A stretch of 64,000 nucleotides of DNA. Origin: Caryophanales bacterium (GTDB lineage: Bacteria; Bacillota_I; Bacilli_A; RF39; UBA660). A program made the position numbers and the translations under genes. The stretch spans positions 1 through 64,000 of the forward strand of contig JAEEJY010000037.1 in assembly GCA_016282155.1 (NCBI GenBank), written 5' to 3'. The notes beneath the pieces were generated by a model. That model was not told the origin of the DNA and made no database searches. It saw only the letters and a list, made by a program, of their open reading frames with translations. This document shows, one piece after another, positions 50,429 to 59,810 of the stretch (position 1 is the stretch's first letter; every line of letters starts with the position of its first letter).

Positions 50429-52564
50429 ATGAAAAACAACTTTGAAGTGACTTTAAGCGGTTATAAAAGAATATATTTATGTATAAAGGGAAAGAAGAAA
50501 GACAATGATACTCTTTCCCTTTTAGTCGATAATAAAGAAGTAAAATTAAATGTTGAAGAACAATTAAATCATAATTCAATATTTGCTAAAAAAGATACAG
50601 TTAAGTTTTTTACAGCGATAGCTTATTTAAAAAGAAGTAGTCGTAATATTAAATTATATTTTAATGATGAATTAGTATATGAATACCAAACTAATTATTT
50701 TAAAACTAGTTTCTTAATGTTTAAGAAATCAGTTGAAAGAGTAGGAATGATTGGTAAAAAGATTATTAAAGTATTTAAAAGACATGGTGGTTTTATTCCT
50801 CCATATCTATTAAAAAGATATTTTATTTCATTCCTAAATAAATTTAAAGTAGATAAAGGAATGACCGCTACAGAGTTTTATAATCCTTTAAATCAAGATG
50901 ATTATAATAAGTGGTTAGATGAAAATAAAGAAGTAGTTAAATATGAGAAGTTTAAATATAATCCTTTAATTTCAATTATTATTCCAGTATATAATGTTGA
51001 TCCTAGCTATTTAGAAGATTGTTTAGATAGTGTTTTAGAACAAACATACACTAACTTTGAAATATGTATTGCTGATGATCATTCAACAAACAAAGATACT
51101 ATTAAAACATTAAAAGAATATGAAAAGAAAGATAAACGTATTAAAGTAGTTTATCGCAAGAAAAATGGTCATATATCAGAAGCTAGTAATAGCGCTATTG
51201 AAATAGCAAAAGGTGAATTTATTTCACTTCTTGATAATGATGATGTTCTTGATAAAGATGCATTATATTATGTAGTAAAAGAATTAAATAATAATAAAAA
51301 ATTAGATTTAATTTATACTGATGAAGACAAATTAGATTTTAATGGTTTATTTAAAGATCCTTATTTTAAACCAGACTATGCTCATGAAACATTTACAGGA
51401 GCAAATTATATTTGTCATTTTACAACTATTCGAAAAAGTCTTGTTGATGAAGTTGGTGGCTTTGATAGTAAATATAATGGTGCTCAAGATTATGATTTAT
51501 TCTTAAGAATAATAGAAAAAACTAAAAATATTTATCATATACCAAGAGTTTTATATCACTGGCGTATGAGTGAAACTTCAACAGCAGCTAATTTATGTAG
51601 TAAAAATTACGCAGTTGAGGCTAGTGTAAAAGCTCTAGAAGCGCATTTTAAAAGAATTGGTAAAGATGCTACTATTACATTTATGCCAGATAGTAATATG
51701 TACTATGTTAATTATGTAGTAAAAAAAGAACCTAAGATTAGTATTTTAATACCAACAAGAGATCTTAAAAAGATTACAGAAAGATGTCTTAAATCAATTT
51801 ATAAAAGGACAAATTATAAGAACTTTGAAATAGTTTTACTTGATAATGGTTCTGTTAAAAAAGAAACGTTAAAAATGTTTGATAAGTATAAAAATAAATA
51901 TGATAATTTTAAAGTTGTTCGTATTGATGAAGAATTTAATTATTCAAGAATTAATAATATCGGAGCTAAAGAAGCTACAGGTGAATATCTAGTTCTTTTA
52001 AACAATGATATTGAAGTTATTAGTGAAAATTGGCTTACTGATATGGTAGGTTACGCAATGCAAGAAGATATTGGTTGCGTTGGAGCTAAACTTTTATATC
52101 CAGAAAGAAGTATTCAACATGTAGGTGTTCTTCTTGGTTTAGGCGGTATCGCAGGACACATTTATTGTGGCTATGAAAATTATAATTTAGGATATTTTAA
52201 TGTTTTAGCTACACAAAGAAATGTAAGTGCAGTAACAGCTGCTTGTTTGATGATTAAAAAATCTAAATATGAAAAAATAGGTGGCTTAGATGAAAAATTA
52301 AAAGTTGCTTATAATGATGTTGACTTAAATATGAAAGCCCTAGAAGCAGGGTATAGAAATGTATTACTTCCTCATACTATTTTAATTCACTATGAATCAG
52401 CTACGCGCGGTTCAGATATGGAAGCAGGTAAGAAAGCAAGATGGGAAAAAGAAGTTGCTTATATGAAAAATAAATGGGGAAATAAGATGTTAGAAGATAG
52501 TTGTTATAACATTAATTTAAGTAAAAATAGTAATTATCTTTTAGAAAAGAAAAATGGTGATTAG
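50429..52564 (+). CDS. Tandem family 2 glycosyltransferase, first paralogue
   Basis: A 711-residue protein with two GT2 domains. Residues 1-165 are a beta-rich then basic helical region. GT2-A (about 178-400) has PLISIIIPVYNV, ADDHST, LLDNDDVLDKDA, YTDEDKLD, GAQDYDLFLR and LYHWRMSETSTA. GT2-B (about 434-700) has KISILIPTRD, LLDNGS, LLNNDIEVI, RSIQHVGVLLG-like and YNDVDLNMKALEAGYRN. Such two-domain GT2s often make rhamnan or other alternating backbones. ATG 50429 follows AGAAGAGG, one base after the permease stop. Acceptor and sugars are inferred from the dTDP-rhamnose genes nearby. Confidence 0.92.
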   Translation: MKNNFEVTLSGYKRIYLCIKGKKKDNDTLSLLVDNKEVKLNVEEQLNHNSIFAKKDTVKFFTAIAYLKRSSRNIKLYFNDELVYEYQTNYFKTSFLMFKKSVERVGMIGKKIIKVFKRHGGFIPPYLLKRYFISFLNKFKVDKGMTATEFYNPLNQDDYNKWLDENKEVVKYEKFKYNPLISIIIPVYNVDPSYLEDCLDSVLEQTYTNFEICIADDHSTNKDTIKTLKEYEKKDKRIKVVYRKKNGHISEASNSAIEIAKGEFISLLDNDDVLDKDALYYVVKELNNNKKLDLIYTDEDKLDFNGLFKDPYFKPDYAHETFTGANYICHFTTIRKSLVDEVGGFDSKYNGAQDYDLFLRIIEKTKNIYHIPRVLYHWRMSETSTAANLCSKNYAVEASVKALEAHFKRIGKDATITFMPDSNMYYVNYVVKKEPKISILIPTRDLKKITERCLKSIYKRTNYKNFEIVLLDNGSVKKETLKMFDKYKNKYDNFKVVRIDEEFNYSRINNIGAKEATGEYLVLLNNDIEVISENWLTDMVGYAMQEDIGCVGAKLLYPERSIQHVGVLLGLGGIAGHIYCGYENYNLGYFNVLATQRNVSAVTAACLMIKKSKYEKIGGLDEKLKVAYNDVDLNMKALEAGYRNVLLPHTILIHYESATRGSDMEAGKKARWEKEVAYMKNKWGNKMLEDSCYNINLSKNSNYLLEKKNGD

Positions 52565-54628
52565 ATGAAAAAGATTAATATTAAGAGATTAATAGGAATT
52601 ACTTGTATACCTTTAATTTATCTTGCTATGTTCTTAGCATGTAAAAAGATATCAATAATTAATTTTTCCTATGACTTATTATTCTTAACAACTTTAGGTA
52701 TTGTTTTCTTTGAATTACATTTTTTCTTAGATATTAAGAAAATGTATAACTGGATATTTAAATGGCGTGTCTTACTAGCAATAGGTATATTTGCCTTTCT
52801 AGTAGCAGCCGGATATCACGGTTCATCAATGTCATACTGGGATTATATTATTAATCCTCATACACAAGTTGAGGGTAGTAAACCAGTTTTAGGTGTTGTT
52901 AGAGGAATTAGATCAGATGAATGGATGGTAGGTACACCATCTAATATATCTAACTCATATAATAATTTTAGTAGATATAATGAAGTTATGAATGCTAAAG
53001 TAACTGATGTAAGTTTTTATCCAAGACTTCCGGTTAAAGGATTATCTGCTCTTACTAAACCAGCATATTGGGGATTTTTCTTCCTACCTTTAGAAAATGG
53101 TTATTCTTGGTTCTGGTATTTTGATATATTTTTCTCATTCTTACTTGCAATGCAATTATTCTTAATACTAACAAAGAATAACAAAATACTTTCTTATTTA
53201 GGAGCTTTACTTACAGCATATGCAGCTCATAATCAATGGTGGAATGGTTCTCAAGCTGTTACTTATGGATGTTTAGCTTTAATTACAATTTATTATTTTT
53301 ATAAAACTAAAGATATTAAATTAAAATTATTGTGTTCTTTAGTATTAGGTTGGGCAGCAGCTTGCTTTGTTTCAATTATGTATCCAGCTTGGATGATTCC
53401 ATATGCATACTTTTATTTAGCTTTATTTATTTATATTTTATATTTAAATAAGAAAGAGTTAAAAAAGACGGATATATTATATATGGTACTTGCACTTCTT
53501 GTATGTGCTGGATTATTCCTACCATTATATTTTGGTAGTAAAGATGTTTTAGCTCTTACTTTAAATACCGTATATCCAGGTAAAAGAGAGATGCTATCAG
53601 GAAGTAAAGAAATATTATATTCACTTTTATATCCAATTGAAATTCTTTTACCAATAAGTGAAAATATAAATCCTTGTGAATTATCAAATTATATATCATT
53701 ATTCCCATTACCACTTGTAATGGCGATATATTATTTAATTAAGAATAAAAAAGAAGGTAAGAAGTTAGATATGTTTTTAGTATTAACTTTAATTCCTTTA
53801 ATATTCTTAGTTGTTATGTGTACATTTAATATGCCTGACATATTATACAAAGTTACTTTACTTAGTATGTCAACAGTTACTCGTGCACAAAATATAATTG
53901 GTTATATCTCAATATTTATATTTATTTATATTTTAAATAAATATGAAGAAAAAGAACTTAACTATAAATGGATTAAGTTAGTTATTGGTGTTATTCTAGG
54001 TGTCTTAGTAATATATGGTGCTAATAAGATATTAATTATGGATAATGTTATGGATCTAAGTAAAGTTAAATTAATCTTAATAGGTATAATTAATGTTGTA
54101 TTATTTGCTTTAGCAATTTTAAATTACAAAAAAACAAATAAATACCTAATAGGAATGTTAATATTCTTAAATTTAGCTTCAACCTTAACTATTCATCCTA
54201 TTTCAAGAGGATTAAATATTTTATTTGATAAGCCATTTGCTAAAGAAATACAATATCTTACTTCTGTTGATAGTGATAGTAGATTCTTAGCTAAGAATAT
54301 ATTCTTATCAAATTATGTAATGGTAAATGGTGGTAAATCTATAATGTCAACTAATTATGTACCTAACTTTGATGTATGGTATAAATTAGATGAAACTAAA
54401 AAATATGAAAATGTTTATAACAGATATGCACATATTGATACAGAAATTACTGATGAAGAAACAACTTTCTCAATAGTGCATGAAGACGCCATTAAAGCAA
54501 GTATAAACTATAAGGATATATGTAAGATTGATACTGATTATGTTGTATATCCTGAAGAATTAGATTATCCAAATCTAGAAAAAATATATTACTATGATGG
54601 TATATATGTTTATAAAGCAGAATGTTAG
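52565..54628 (+). CDS. Large integral membrane protein (DUF7657/GT-C-like)
   Basis: A 687-residue membrane protein with about 13 TM helices and a C-terminal outer domain of about 120 residues. The first large loop (about 85-170) contains SMSYWDYIINPHTQVEG and LGVVRGIRSDEWMVGTPS, with the RSDEW motif typical of a family of Firmicute surface-glycan membrane proteins (DUF7657-like). Later helices include AHNQWWNGSQAVTYG. It resembles GT-C/YfhO-type enzymes that add side sugars outside the membrane. It starts directly after the stop of the tandem GT2, so the two are coupled. Exact reaction unknown. Confidence 0.75.
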   Translation: MKKINIKRLIGITCIPLIYLAMFLACKKISIINFSYDLLFLTTLGIVFFELHFFLDIKKMYNWIFKWRVLLAIGIFAFLVAAGYHGSSMSYWDYIINPHTQVEGSKPVLGVVRGIRSDEWMVGTPSNISNSYNNFSRYNEVMNAKVTDVSFYPRLPVKGLSALTKPAYWGFFFLPLENGYSWFWYFDIFFSFLLAMQLFLILTKNNKILSYLGALLTAYAAHNQWWNGSQAVTYGCLALITIYYFYKTKDIKLKLLCSLVLGWAAACFVSIMYPAWMIPYAYFYLALFIYILYLNKKELKKTDILYMVLALLVCAGLFLPLYFGSKDVLALTLNTVYPGKREMLSGSKEILYSLLYPIEILLPISENINPCELSNYISLFPLPLVMAIYYLIKNKKEGKKLDMFLVLTLIPLIFLVVMCTFNMPDILYKVTLLSMSTVTRAQNIIGYISIFIFIYILNKYEEKELNYKWIKLVIGVILGVLVIYGANKILIMDNVMDLSKVKLILIGIINVVLFALAILNYKKTNKYLIGMLIFLNLASTLTIHPISRGLNILFDKPFAKEIQYLTSVDSDSRFLAKNIFLSNYVMVNGGKSIMSTNYVPNFDVWYKLDETKKYENVYNRYAHIDTEITDEETTFSIVHEDAIKASINYKDICKIDTDYVVYPEELDYPNLEKIYYYDGIYVYKAEC

Positions 54629-54639
54629 TGGGTGATTAG

Positions 54640-55797
54640 ATGAAAAATATTATTATTATAGGAGCAAGAGGTTATGAAGCTAAATATGGTGGCTGGGAAA
54701 CTTTTGTTACTAATTTATTAAAAAATTATAATGATAAAGATGTTAATTTTCATGTAGTAGAATTAACTAATAATAAAAAAGAAGATTATACCGTTATTAA
54801 AAAAGGAGGGGTAAATTGTCTTGAGACATATGCCCCTAATAACGGATCTGCTATGATGTTTATTTATGCTTTAAGAGGTTTAAGACAAGTAAATAAATAT
54901 ATTAAAGATAATAATTTAGAAAATGTATTTGTTTATGTGTTAGGTTGCCGTATGGGGCCATTCTATCCATTTTTAATTCATCCACTTAAGAAACGTGGAG
55001 TTAAAGTATATTTAAACCCAGATGGTCTTGAGTGGACAAGAGATAAATGGAATTTTATTGTTAAAACTTATTTTAAAATAAGTGAAAGAGTAATGATTAA
55101 ATATAGTGATAAAGTAATATGCGATTCTAAAGCTATTAAAAAATATGTTGATGAAAAATATAAAAAATATAATAAAGATACATATTTTATAGCTTATGGA
55201 GCATATTTAGATAAAGAAATTGTTAAAACTGATAGTGTTAAATCATTATTTAAAGAATATAAAATAAAAGAAAATAATTATTATTTAATTGTAGGTAGAT
55301 TTGTTCCGGAAAATAATTATGAAATAATTATTAAGGAATTTATGAAAAGTAAAGTTAAAAGAGACTTAGTAATTATTTCTAACATTGAAAACAATCCATA
55401 TTATGAAGTATTAAAAGAAAAGACTCATTTTGATCAAGATAAACGTATCAAATTTGTTGGTAGTTTCTATGATGCAGTTGGACTTGTTTATATTCGAAAT
55501 AATGCTTTTAGTTATCTTCATGGACATAGTGCTGGTGGAACTAATCCTTCATTACTTGAAGCTTTAGCAACTACCAATTTAAACATTTTATTTGATGTAG
55601 CTTACAATAAAGAAGTAGGAGAAAAAGCAACTCTATATTTTAATAAAAAAACTGGTAGCTTAAGTAAAGTATTAAATAAAGTTGATACTTTTACAAAGAA
55701 AGATTTAAATAAATATGGTAAACTTGCTAAAGAAAGAATTTTAAAAGAATATACATGGGAGTATGTCGTTGAAAGATATAAAGAAATTTTTAAATAA
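54640..55797 (+). CDS. DUF1972/GT4 glycosyltransferase (rhamnosyltransferase-like)
   Basis: A 385-residue cytoplasmic GT-B enzyme. The start KNIIIIGARGYEAKYGGWETFVTNLL is the DUF1972 signature (usual form GxRGxPAxYGGFET) found in rhamnosyltransferases of the Cps2T/RgpA-like group, which add the first rhamnose to a lipid-linked sugar. The C-terminal half is a GT4 donor domain with NYYLIVGRFVPENNYEIIIKEF, KFVGSFYDAVGLVYIRNNAFSYLHGHSAGGTNPSLLEALA (Glu of the EX7E motif). It ends overlapping the next gene. This supports a rhamnose-containing primer step (family knowledge plus inference). Confidence 0.9.
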   Translation: MKNIIIIGARGYEAKYGGWETFVTNLLKNYNDKDVNFHVVELTNNKKEDYTVIKKGGVNCLETYAPNNGSAMMFIYALRGLRQVNKYIKDNNLENVFVYVLGCRMGPFYPFLIHPLKKRGVKVYLNPDGLEWTRDKWNFIVKTYFKISERVMIKYSDKVICDSKAIKKYVDEKYKKYNKDTYFIAYGAYLDKEIVKTDSVKSLFKEYKIKENNYYLIVGRFVPENNYEIIIKEFMKSKVKRDLVIISNIENNPYYEVLKEKTHFDQDKRIKFVGSFYDAVGLVYIRNNAFSYLHGHSAGGTNPSLLEALATTNLNILFDVAYNKEVGEKATLYFNKKTGSLSKVLNKVDTFTKKDLNKYGKLAKERILKEYTWEYVVERYKEIFK

Positions 55798-57130
55798 TAA
55801 TTTAATATTTGCAATCATTGTATTCTTAGTTTGTTTTATATTCTCAGTATTAATACCTTATTATCAAGTGCCTGATGAGTTTAAGCATATTGGATTCATC
55901 TATCAAGAATTAGGATCTGATATTGATATTAGTTATGAATCATATGCTGGTGGTAAAGATATTGCGCTTGATCTTAATAAAAAGTTTGATATTAAAAACT
56001 ATGATTTAAAAGATAAAGGGCCTAAATTAACTTTAGGTACGCCAAAGATTACAATGCTAGGTCATTTACCTCAAGCAGTCGGTATTTTAATAGGTAATGT
56101 ATTTAAATTGCCTTATGTGATTACTATTATATTAGGGGAAATGTTTGCCGCTTTATTCTATGCATTCTTTGTATATAAAGCATTAAAGTATTATCCTTAT
56201 AACAAATTACCATTTAAGTTGATAATGCTTTTACCTATTTGTATTCAACAAGCAGGGTCATTTTCTTATGATGTAATGTTATTTAGTTTATCTTATTTAT
56301 TAATAGCTTATATACTACATATTAAAGAAAAGAAAAATGAGTTTGAAACTAAAGACGCTATATATATTCTCTTAATGTTAATGGGGATAGCTTTAGTAAA
56401 AATACCTTATATTTTATTAGGAACATTAATATTCTTAATACCTCTTAAAAAATATGATTTAAAAATAGGTAAATTTGTAATCAATGAAGATGTTATTAAA
56501 AAGAATAAAATATTTATTATAATAGCTTTTATAATTATTTTTATTCTTGGAATACTAGTAGTTAAACGTATAGGTGAATATAATGTGTTACTTGCATTCT
56601 TATTAAATCCAATAGGTTTAATAAAAACGATTTTCTTTACTTTAAAAGAACATGTATTTGGTTATGTTTATACTTTAGTAGGTAATTTAGCATGGCTTAA
56701 TATTAAAACATCTTATATATATGGAATATTTATCTTCCTAACATATTTCATCTTTATGACTTGTGTTAAAGAAGAAAAGAAAGTTAATTTAAGTAAAAGA
56801 GATAAAATATTTATATTTATATTTATTCTAATATTCTTTATAATTATTCAACTTGCTTTATATGACTGGACAGTTCGTAATGTATATGATTTTAAAGAAT
56901 TTAGTGGTATAGGAATACTTGATAAAGTAAAATATATAAGTGAACATAATATTGGAGTTAGTGGTGTTCAAGGAAGATACTTTATACCATTATTACCATT
57001 ATTTAGTTTACTATTTGTGCGTACTGGGAAAAATAAAAATATAAAAATATTTAAAATATATGAAATAGTATATTATATAATTTTAGTAGGCTATTTAGCT
57101 TACGTTATTATAAATAGATTTTGGATATAG
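55769..57130 (+). CDS. DUF2142-like polytopic membrane protein
   Basis: A 453-residue membrane protein with about ten TM helices. The first outer loop opens with IPYYQVPDEFKHIGFIYQEL, the P-DE-H pattern of the DUF2142 family, and another loop has GTPKITMLGHLPQAVGILIGN. DUF2142 proteins are common in surface-polysaccharide loci and are thought to be GT-C-like. I use TTG 55769, spaced 7 bases from GGGAG at 55757-55761; the ATG at 55763 is too close to it. It overlaps the GT4 gene by 29 bases. Exact function unknown. Confidence 0.75.
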   Translation: MKDIKKFLNNNLIFAIIVFLVCFIFSVLIPYYQVPDEFKHIGFIYQELGSDIDISYESYAGGKDIALDLNKKFDIKNYDLKDKGPKLTLGTPKITMLGHLPQAVGILIGNVFKLPYVITIILGEMFAALFYAFFVYKALKYYPYNKLPFKLIMLLPICIQQAGSFSYDVMLFSLSYLLIAYILHIKEKKNEFETKDAIYILLMLMGIALVKIPYILLGTLIFLIPLKKYDLKIGKFVINEDVIKKNKIFIIIAFIIIFILGILVVKRIGEYNVLLAFLLNPIGLIKTIFFTLKEHVFGYVYTLVGNLAWLNIKTSYIYGIFIFLTYFIFMTCVKEEKKVNLSKRDKIFIFIFILIFFIIIQLALYDWTVRNVYDFKEFSGIGILDKVKYISEHNIGVSGVQGRYFIPLLPLFSLLFVRTGKNKNIKIFKIYEIVYYIILVGYLAYVIINRFWI

Positions 57131-57138
57131 GAGGGTTT

Positions 57139-58929
57139 ATGAAAAAGTTTGGTAAAGTATTTAGATTAATAAAAAAGGCTATCTATTTTGCTTGGTATAG
57201 ACATCATTTTTTAATACCACCAAAAGCAATGAAAAAATATATTAAGTCATTCATTACTGTTCTTAAAAGAAGTGGTGGTGTATCTACTCTATATGTTGAT
57301 AGTAAGGCTTATAATAAATGGATTTTAGAAACAGAAAAAGATTTTGTACATAAGAAATTCAAATATAATCCATTAATATCTGTTATTATTCCAACATATA
57401 ATGTTAGTAGAAAATTACTTAGTGAATGCTTGGATAGTATTTTAGAGCAATCATATACTAATTTTGAAATCTGTATTGCTGATGATAATTCTTCTAATCC
57501 AGAAACTAAAGAAACTTTAGAAGAATATAAGAAAAAAGATAAACGTGTTAAAGTAGTTTATCGTAAGAAAAATGGCATGATTTCAAAAGCTAGTAATAGT
57601 GCTATTGAAATAGCAACCGGCGAATTTATTATGTTAGTTGATAATGACGATACTGTTGCTAAAGATGCTATGTATTTTATGGTTGAAGCTTTAAATAAGA
57701 ATAAAGAATTAGATTTTATTTATTCAGATGAAGATAAACTTGATTATAATGGTAAAAGAATTGAACCACATTTTAAACCTGATTATTCGCCAGACACTTT
57801 TATGGCAGTTAATTATATTTGCCATTTATCAATGATTAGAAAAAGTATTGTTGATAGTGTAGGTGGTTTTCGAAGTGAATATGATGGATCACAAGATTAT
57901 GATTTATTCTTAAGAGTTGTTGAGAAAACAAACAATATTTATCATATACCAAGAATTTTATATCACTGGCGTATGAGTGCTACTTCAACAGCGGGATATT
58001 TAGGAAATAAAGATTATACTAATGATGCTTCAATTAAAGCTTTAACTGATGCTTTAAAAAGAAGAAAGATTAAAGGAAAAGTATATCCTAATCCTAAAGT
58101 AAGTACATATTTAATTGATTATGAACATGATAATCCATTAGTTTCAATTATTATACCAACTCGTAATTATGGTATATTAGTTAAAACATGTGTTGATTCA
58201 TTATACAATAAATGTACTTATAAAAATTTTGAAATTATCTTAGTAGATAATGATTCTGATGAAGAAGAATCAATTAAATTATTTAAAGAATATGAAAGTA
58301 AACATAAAAACTTCCATATTGTAAAAGCAGAAGGCCCATTTAATTACTCAAAGATTAATAATTTAGGAGTTAAAAAATCAAAAGGTAAATATATCTTACT
58401 TCTTAATAATGATACAGAAGTAATTGAACCTGATTTCCTAGATAAAATGGTAGGATACGCTAGTCAAAAGCATGTTGGAGCGGTTGGTATTAAATTATTA
58501 TATCCAGATAATAAAGTTCAACATGCTGGTGTTGTTCTAGGTTATGGTGGTGTAGCTGGACATATTTATGTAGCCGCAGATAAAAATGATTGTGGTTTAA
58601 TGGGAAGACTTGTTATGCCATTTGATTATTCAGCCGTAACAGCCGCTTGTTTACTTGTTTCACGTAAGAAATGGGATGAAGTAGGAGGTTTAGATGAAAA
58701 TCTTACCGTAGCTTTAAATGACGTTGATTTTAACTTAAAATTACTTAAAAAAGGATATTATAATGTTTGCTTATCAAATATTACAATGTATCACTATGAA
58801 TCTCGTTCACGTGGATACGAAGTAACAGAAGAAAAAGCTAATAGATTTAAAAAAGAACAAGAATATATGCAAGATAAATGGAAAGATTATCTTGATAATG
58901 ATAGATTCTTTAGTAAAAACAATTTTTAG
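57139..58929 (+). CDS. Tandem family 2 glycosyltransferase, second paralogue
   Basis: A 596-residue protein with two GT2 domains, clearly homologous to 50429-52564 but with a shorter N-terminal region. GT2-A (about 77-300) has PLISVIIPTYNV, CIADDNSSN, LVDNDDTVAKDA, YSDEDKLD, GSQDYDLFLR and LYHWRMSATSTA. GT2-B (about 332-590) has LVSIIIPTRNYG, LVDNDSD, LLNNDTEVIEPDF, KVQHAGVVLGYGG and ALNDVDFNLKLLKKGYYN. ATG 57139 follows GGAGGG. It ends the long export operon before a terminator. The two paralogues may extend the same polymer with different linkages (inference). Confidence 0.92.
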   Translation: MKKFGKVFRLIKKAIYFAWYRHHFLIPPKAMKKYIKSFITVLKRSGGVSTLYVDSKAYNKWILETEKDFVHKKFKYNPLISVIIPTYNVSRKLLSECLDSILEQSYTNFEICIADDNSSNPETKETLEEYKKKDKRVKVVYRKKNGMISKASNSAIEIATGEFIMLVDNDDTVAKDAMYFMVEALNKNKELDFIYSDEDKLDYNGKRIEPHFKPDYSPDTFMAVNYICHLSMIRKSIVDSVGGFRSEYDGSQDYDLFLRVVEKTNNIYHIPRILYHWRMSATSTAGYLGNKDYTNDASIKALTDALKRRKIKGKVYPNPKVSTYLIDYEHDNPLVSIIIPTRNYGILVKTCVDSLYNKCTYKNFEIILVDNDSDEEESIKLFKEYESKHKNFHIVKAEGPFNYSKINNLGVKKSKGKYILLLNNDTEVIEPDFLDKMVGYASQKHVGAVGIKLLYPDNKVQHAGVVLGYGGVAGHIYVAADKNDCGLMGRLVMPFDYSAVTAACLLVSRKKWDEVGGLDENLTVALNDVDFNLKLLKKGYYNVCLSNITMYHYESRSRGYEVTEEKANRFKKEQEYMQDKWKDYLDNDRFFSKNNF

Positions 58930-58949
58930 AAGCGTAAAGCTTCTTTTTT
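58928..58949 (+). terminator. Intrinsic terminator
   Basis: AGAAGC/GCTTCT stem with GTAAA loop and T6. Confidence 0.88.
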
Positions 58950-58950
58950 A

Positions 58951-58959
58951 TGCTATAAT
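58951..58959 (+). promoter_or_regulatory. Extended -10 promoter
   Basis: TG-C-TATAAT one base after the T-tract; drives the single GT2. Confidence 0.6.
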
Positions 58960-58990
58960 ATGCCTAGATATTTATTAAAGGGGAAATACT

Positions 58991-59758
58991 ATGAGAATTT
59001 CAATAATAACCACTTCTTATAATTCTGGTAAAACTATCGAGGATACTTTAAAATCTGTTTTAAAACAGGATTATGATAATTATGAATATTTAATTATTGA
59101 TGGTAAAAGTAAAGATAATACTTTAGATATTGTTGATAAATATAAAGATAAATTCAAAGGCAAATTAAAAGTAATATCAGAAAAAGATACAGGTTTATAT
59201 AACGCTATGAATAAAGGTATTAATTTAGCAAGTGGCGATATCATTGGTTTTATTAATTCAGATGACGTTTTAGCGAGTACTCATGTATTTAGTGATATAG
59301 TTAAAAATATAAAAGATGTAGATGGAGTATATTCTAATTTATTAATGTTAGATAATAAATTAGAAAAACCATATCGTTATTTAAAGTATGGTAATGTTAA
59401 GAAAAGATTAGCTTGGCATCCACCACACCCAACTTTATATTTAAAAAAAGAAGTGTATGCTAAATATGGATCATTTGATGAAAAATATCATATCACAGCT
59501 GATTTAGACTTTATGGTTCGTATCATTAATAAAGATGTTAAATTAAAATATATTGATAAGACTTTTGTATTTATGCGTAGTGGTGGAGTTAGTACTAACG
59601 GTTTAAAAGGATACTATAATAATTTTAAAGAAAGTTATAAAGTGCTTTTAAAGAATAAGGTAAAATTTCCTTTAACAGCGAATATCTTACGTATTTTAGG
59701 ATTATTTATTGAAAAGAATAAAGCTAAAAAAATTGATATAAATGCATTAAAAAAATAG
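58991..59758 (+). CDS. Family 2 glycosyltransferase (WcaA-like)
   Basis: A 255-residue single-domain GT2 enzyme. Motifs: ISIITTSYNSGKTIEDTLKSVLKQDYDNYEYLIIDGKSKDNTLDI, of which the DGKSKD is the donor-binding Asp, EKDTGLYNAMNKGINLASGDIIGFINSDD with the DxD-like metal site, and HPPHPTLYLKKEVY followed by ITADLDFMVRI. It resembles colanic-acid WcaA/WcaE transferases. AAAGGGGAAA precedes ATG 58991. It lies in its own transcript between terminators but is clearly part of the glycan locus. Confidence 0.92.
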   Translation: MRISIITTSYNSGKTIEDTLKSVLKQDYDNYEYLIIDGKSKDNTLDIVDKYKDKFKGKLKVISEKDTGLYNAMNKGINLASGDIIGFINSDDVLASTHVFSDIVKNIKDVDGVYSNLLMLDNKLEKPYRYLKYGNVKKRLAWHPPHPTLYLKKEVYAKYGSFDEKYHITADLDFMVRIINKDVKLKYIDKTFVFMRSGGVSTNGLKGYYNNFKESYKVLLKNKVKFPLTANILRILGLFIEKNKAKKIDINALKK

Positions 59759-59778
59759 AAGCAATGCTTCTATTTTTT
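59750..59778 (+). terminator. Intrinsic terminator
   Basis: AAAAATAGAAGC/GCTTCTATTTTT stem with AAT loop. Confidence 0.92.
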
Positions 59779-59786
59779 GTTATTTA

Positions 59787-59795
59787 TGATATACT
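59787..59795 (+). promoter_or_regulatory. Extended -10 promoter
   Basis: TG-A-TATACT, 16 bases before the deacetylase start. Confidence 0.5.
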
Positions 59796-59810
59796 TATTA
59801 TGGTGATAAT

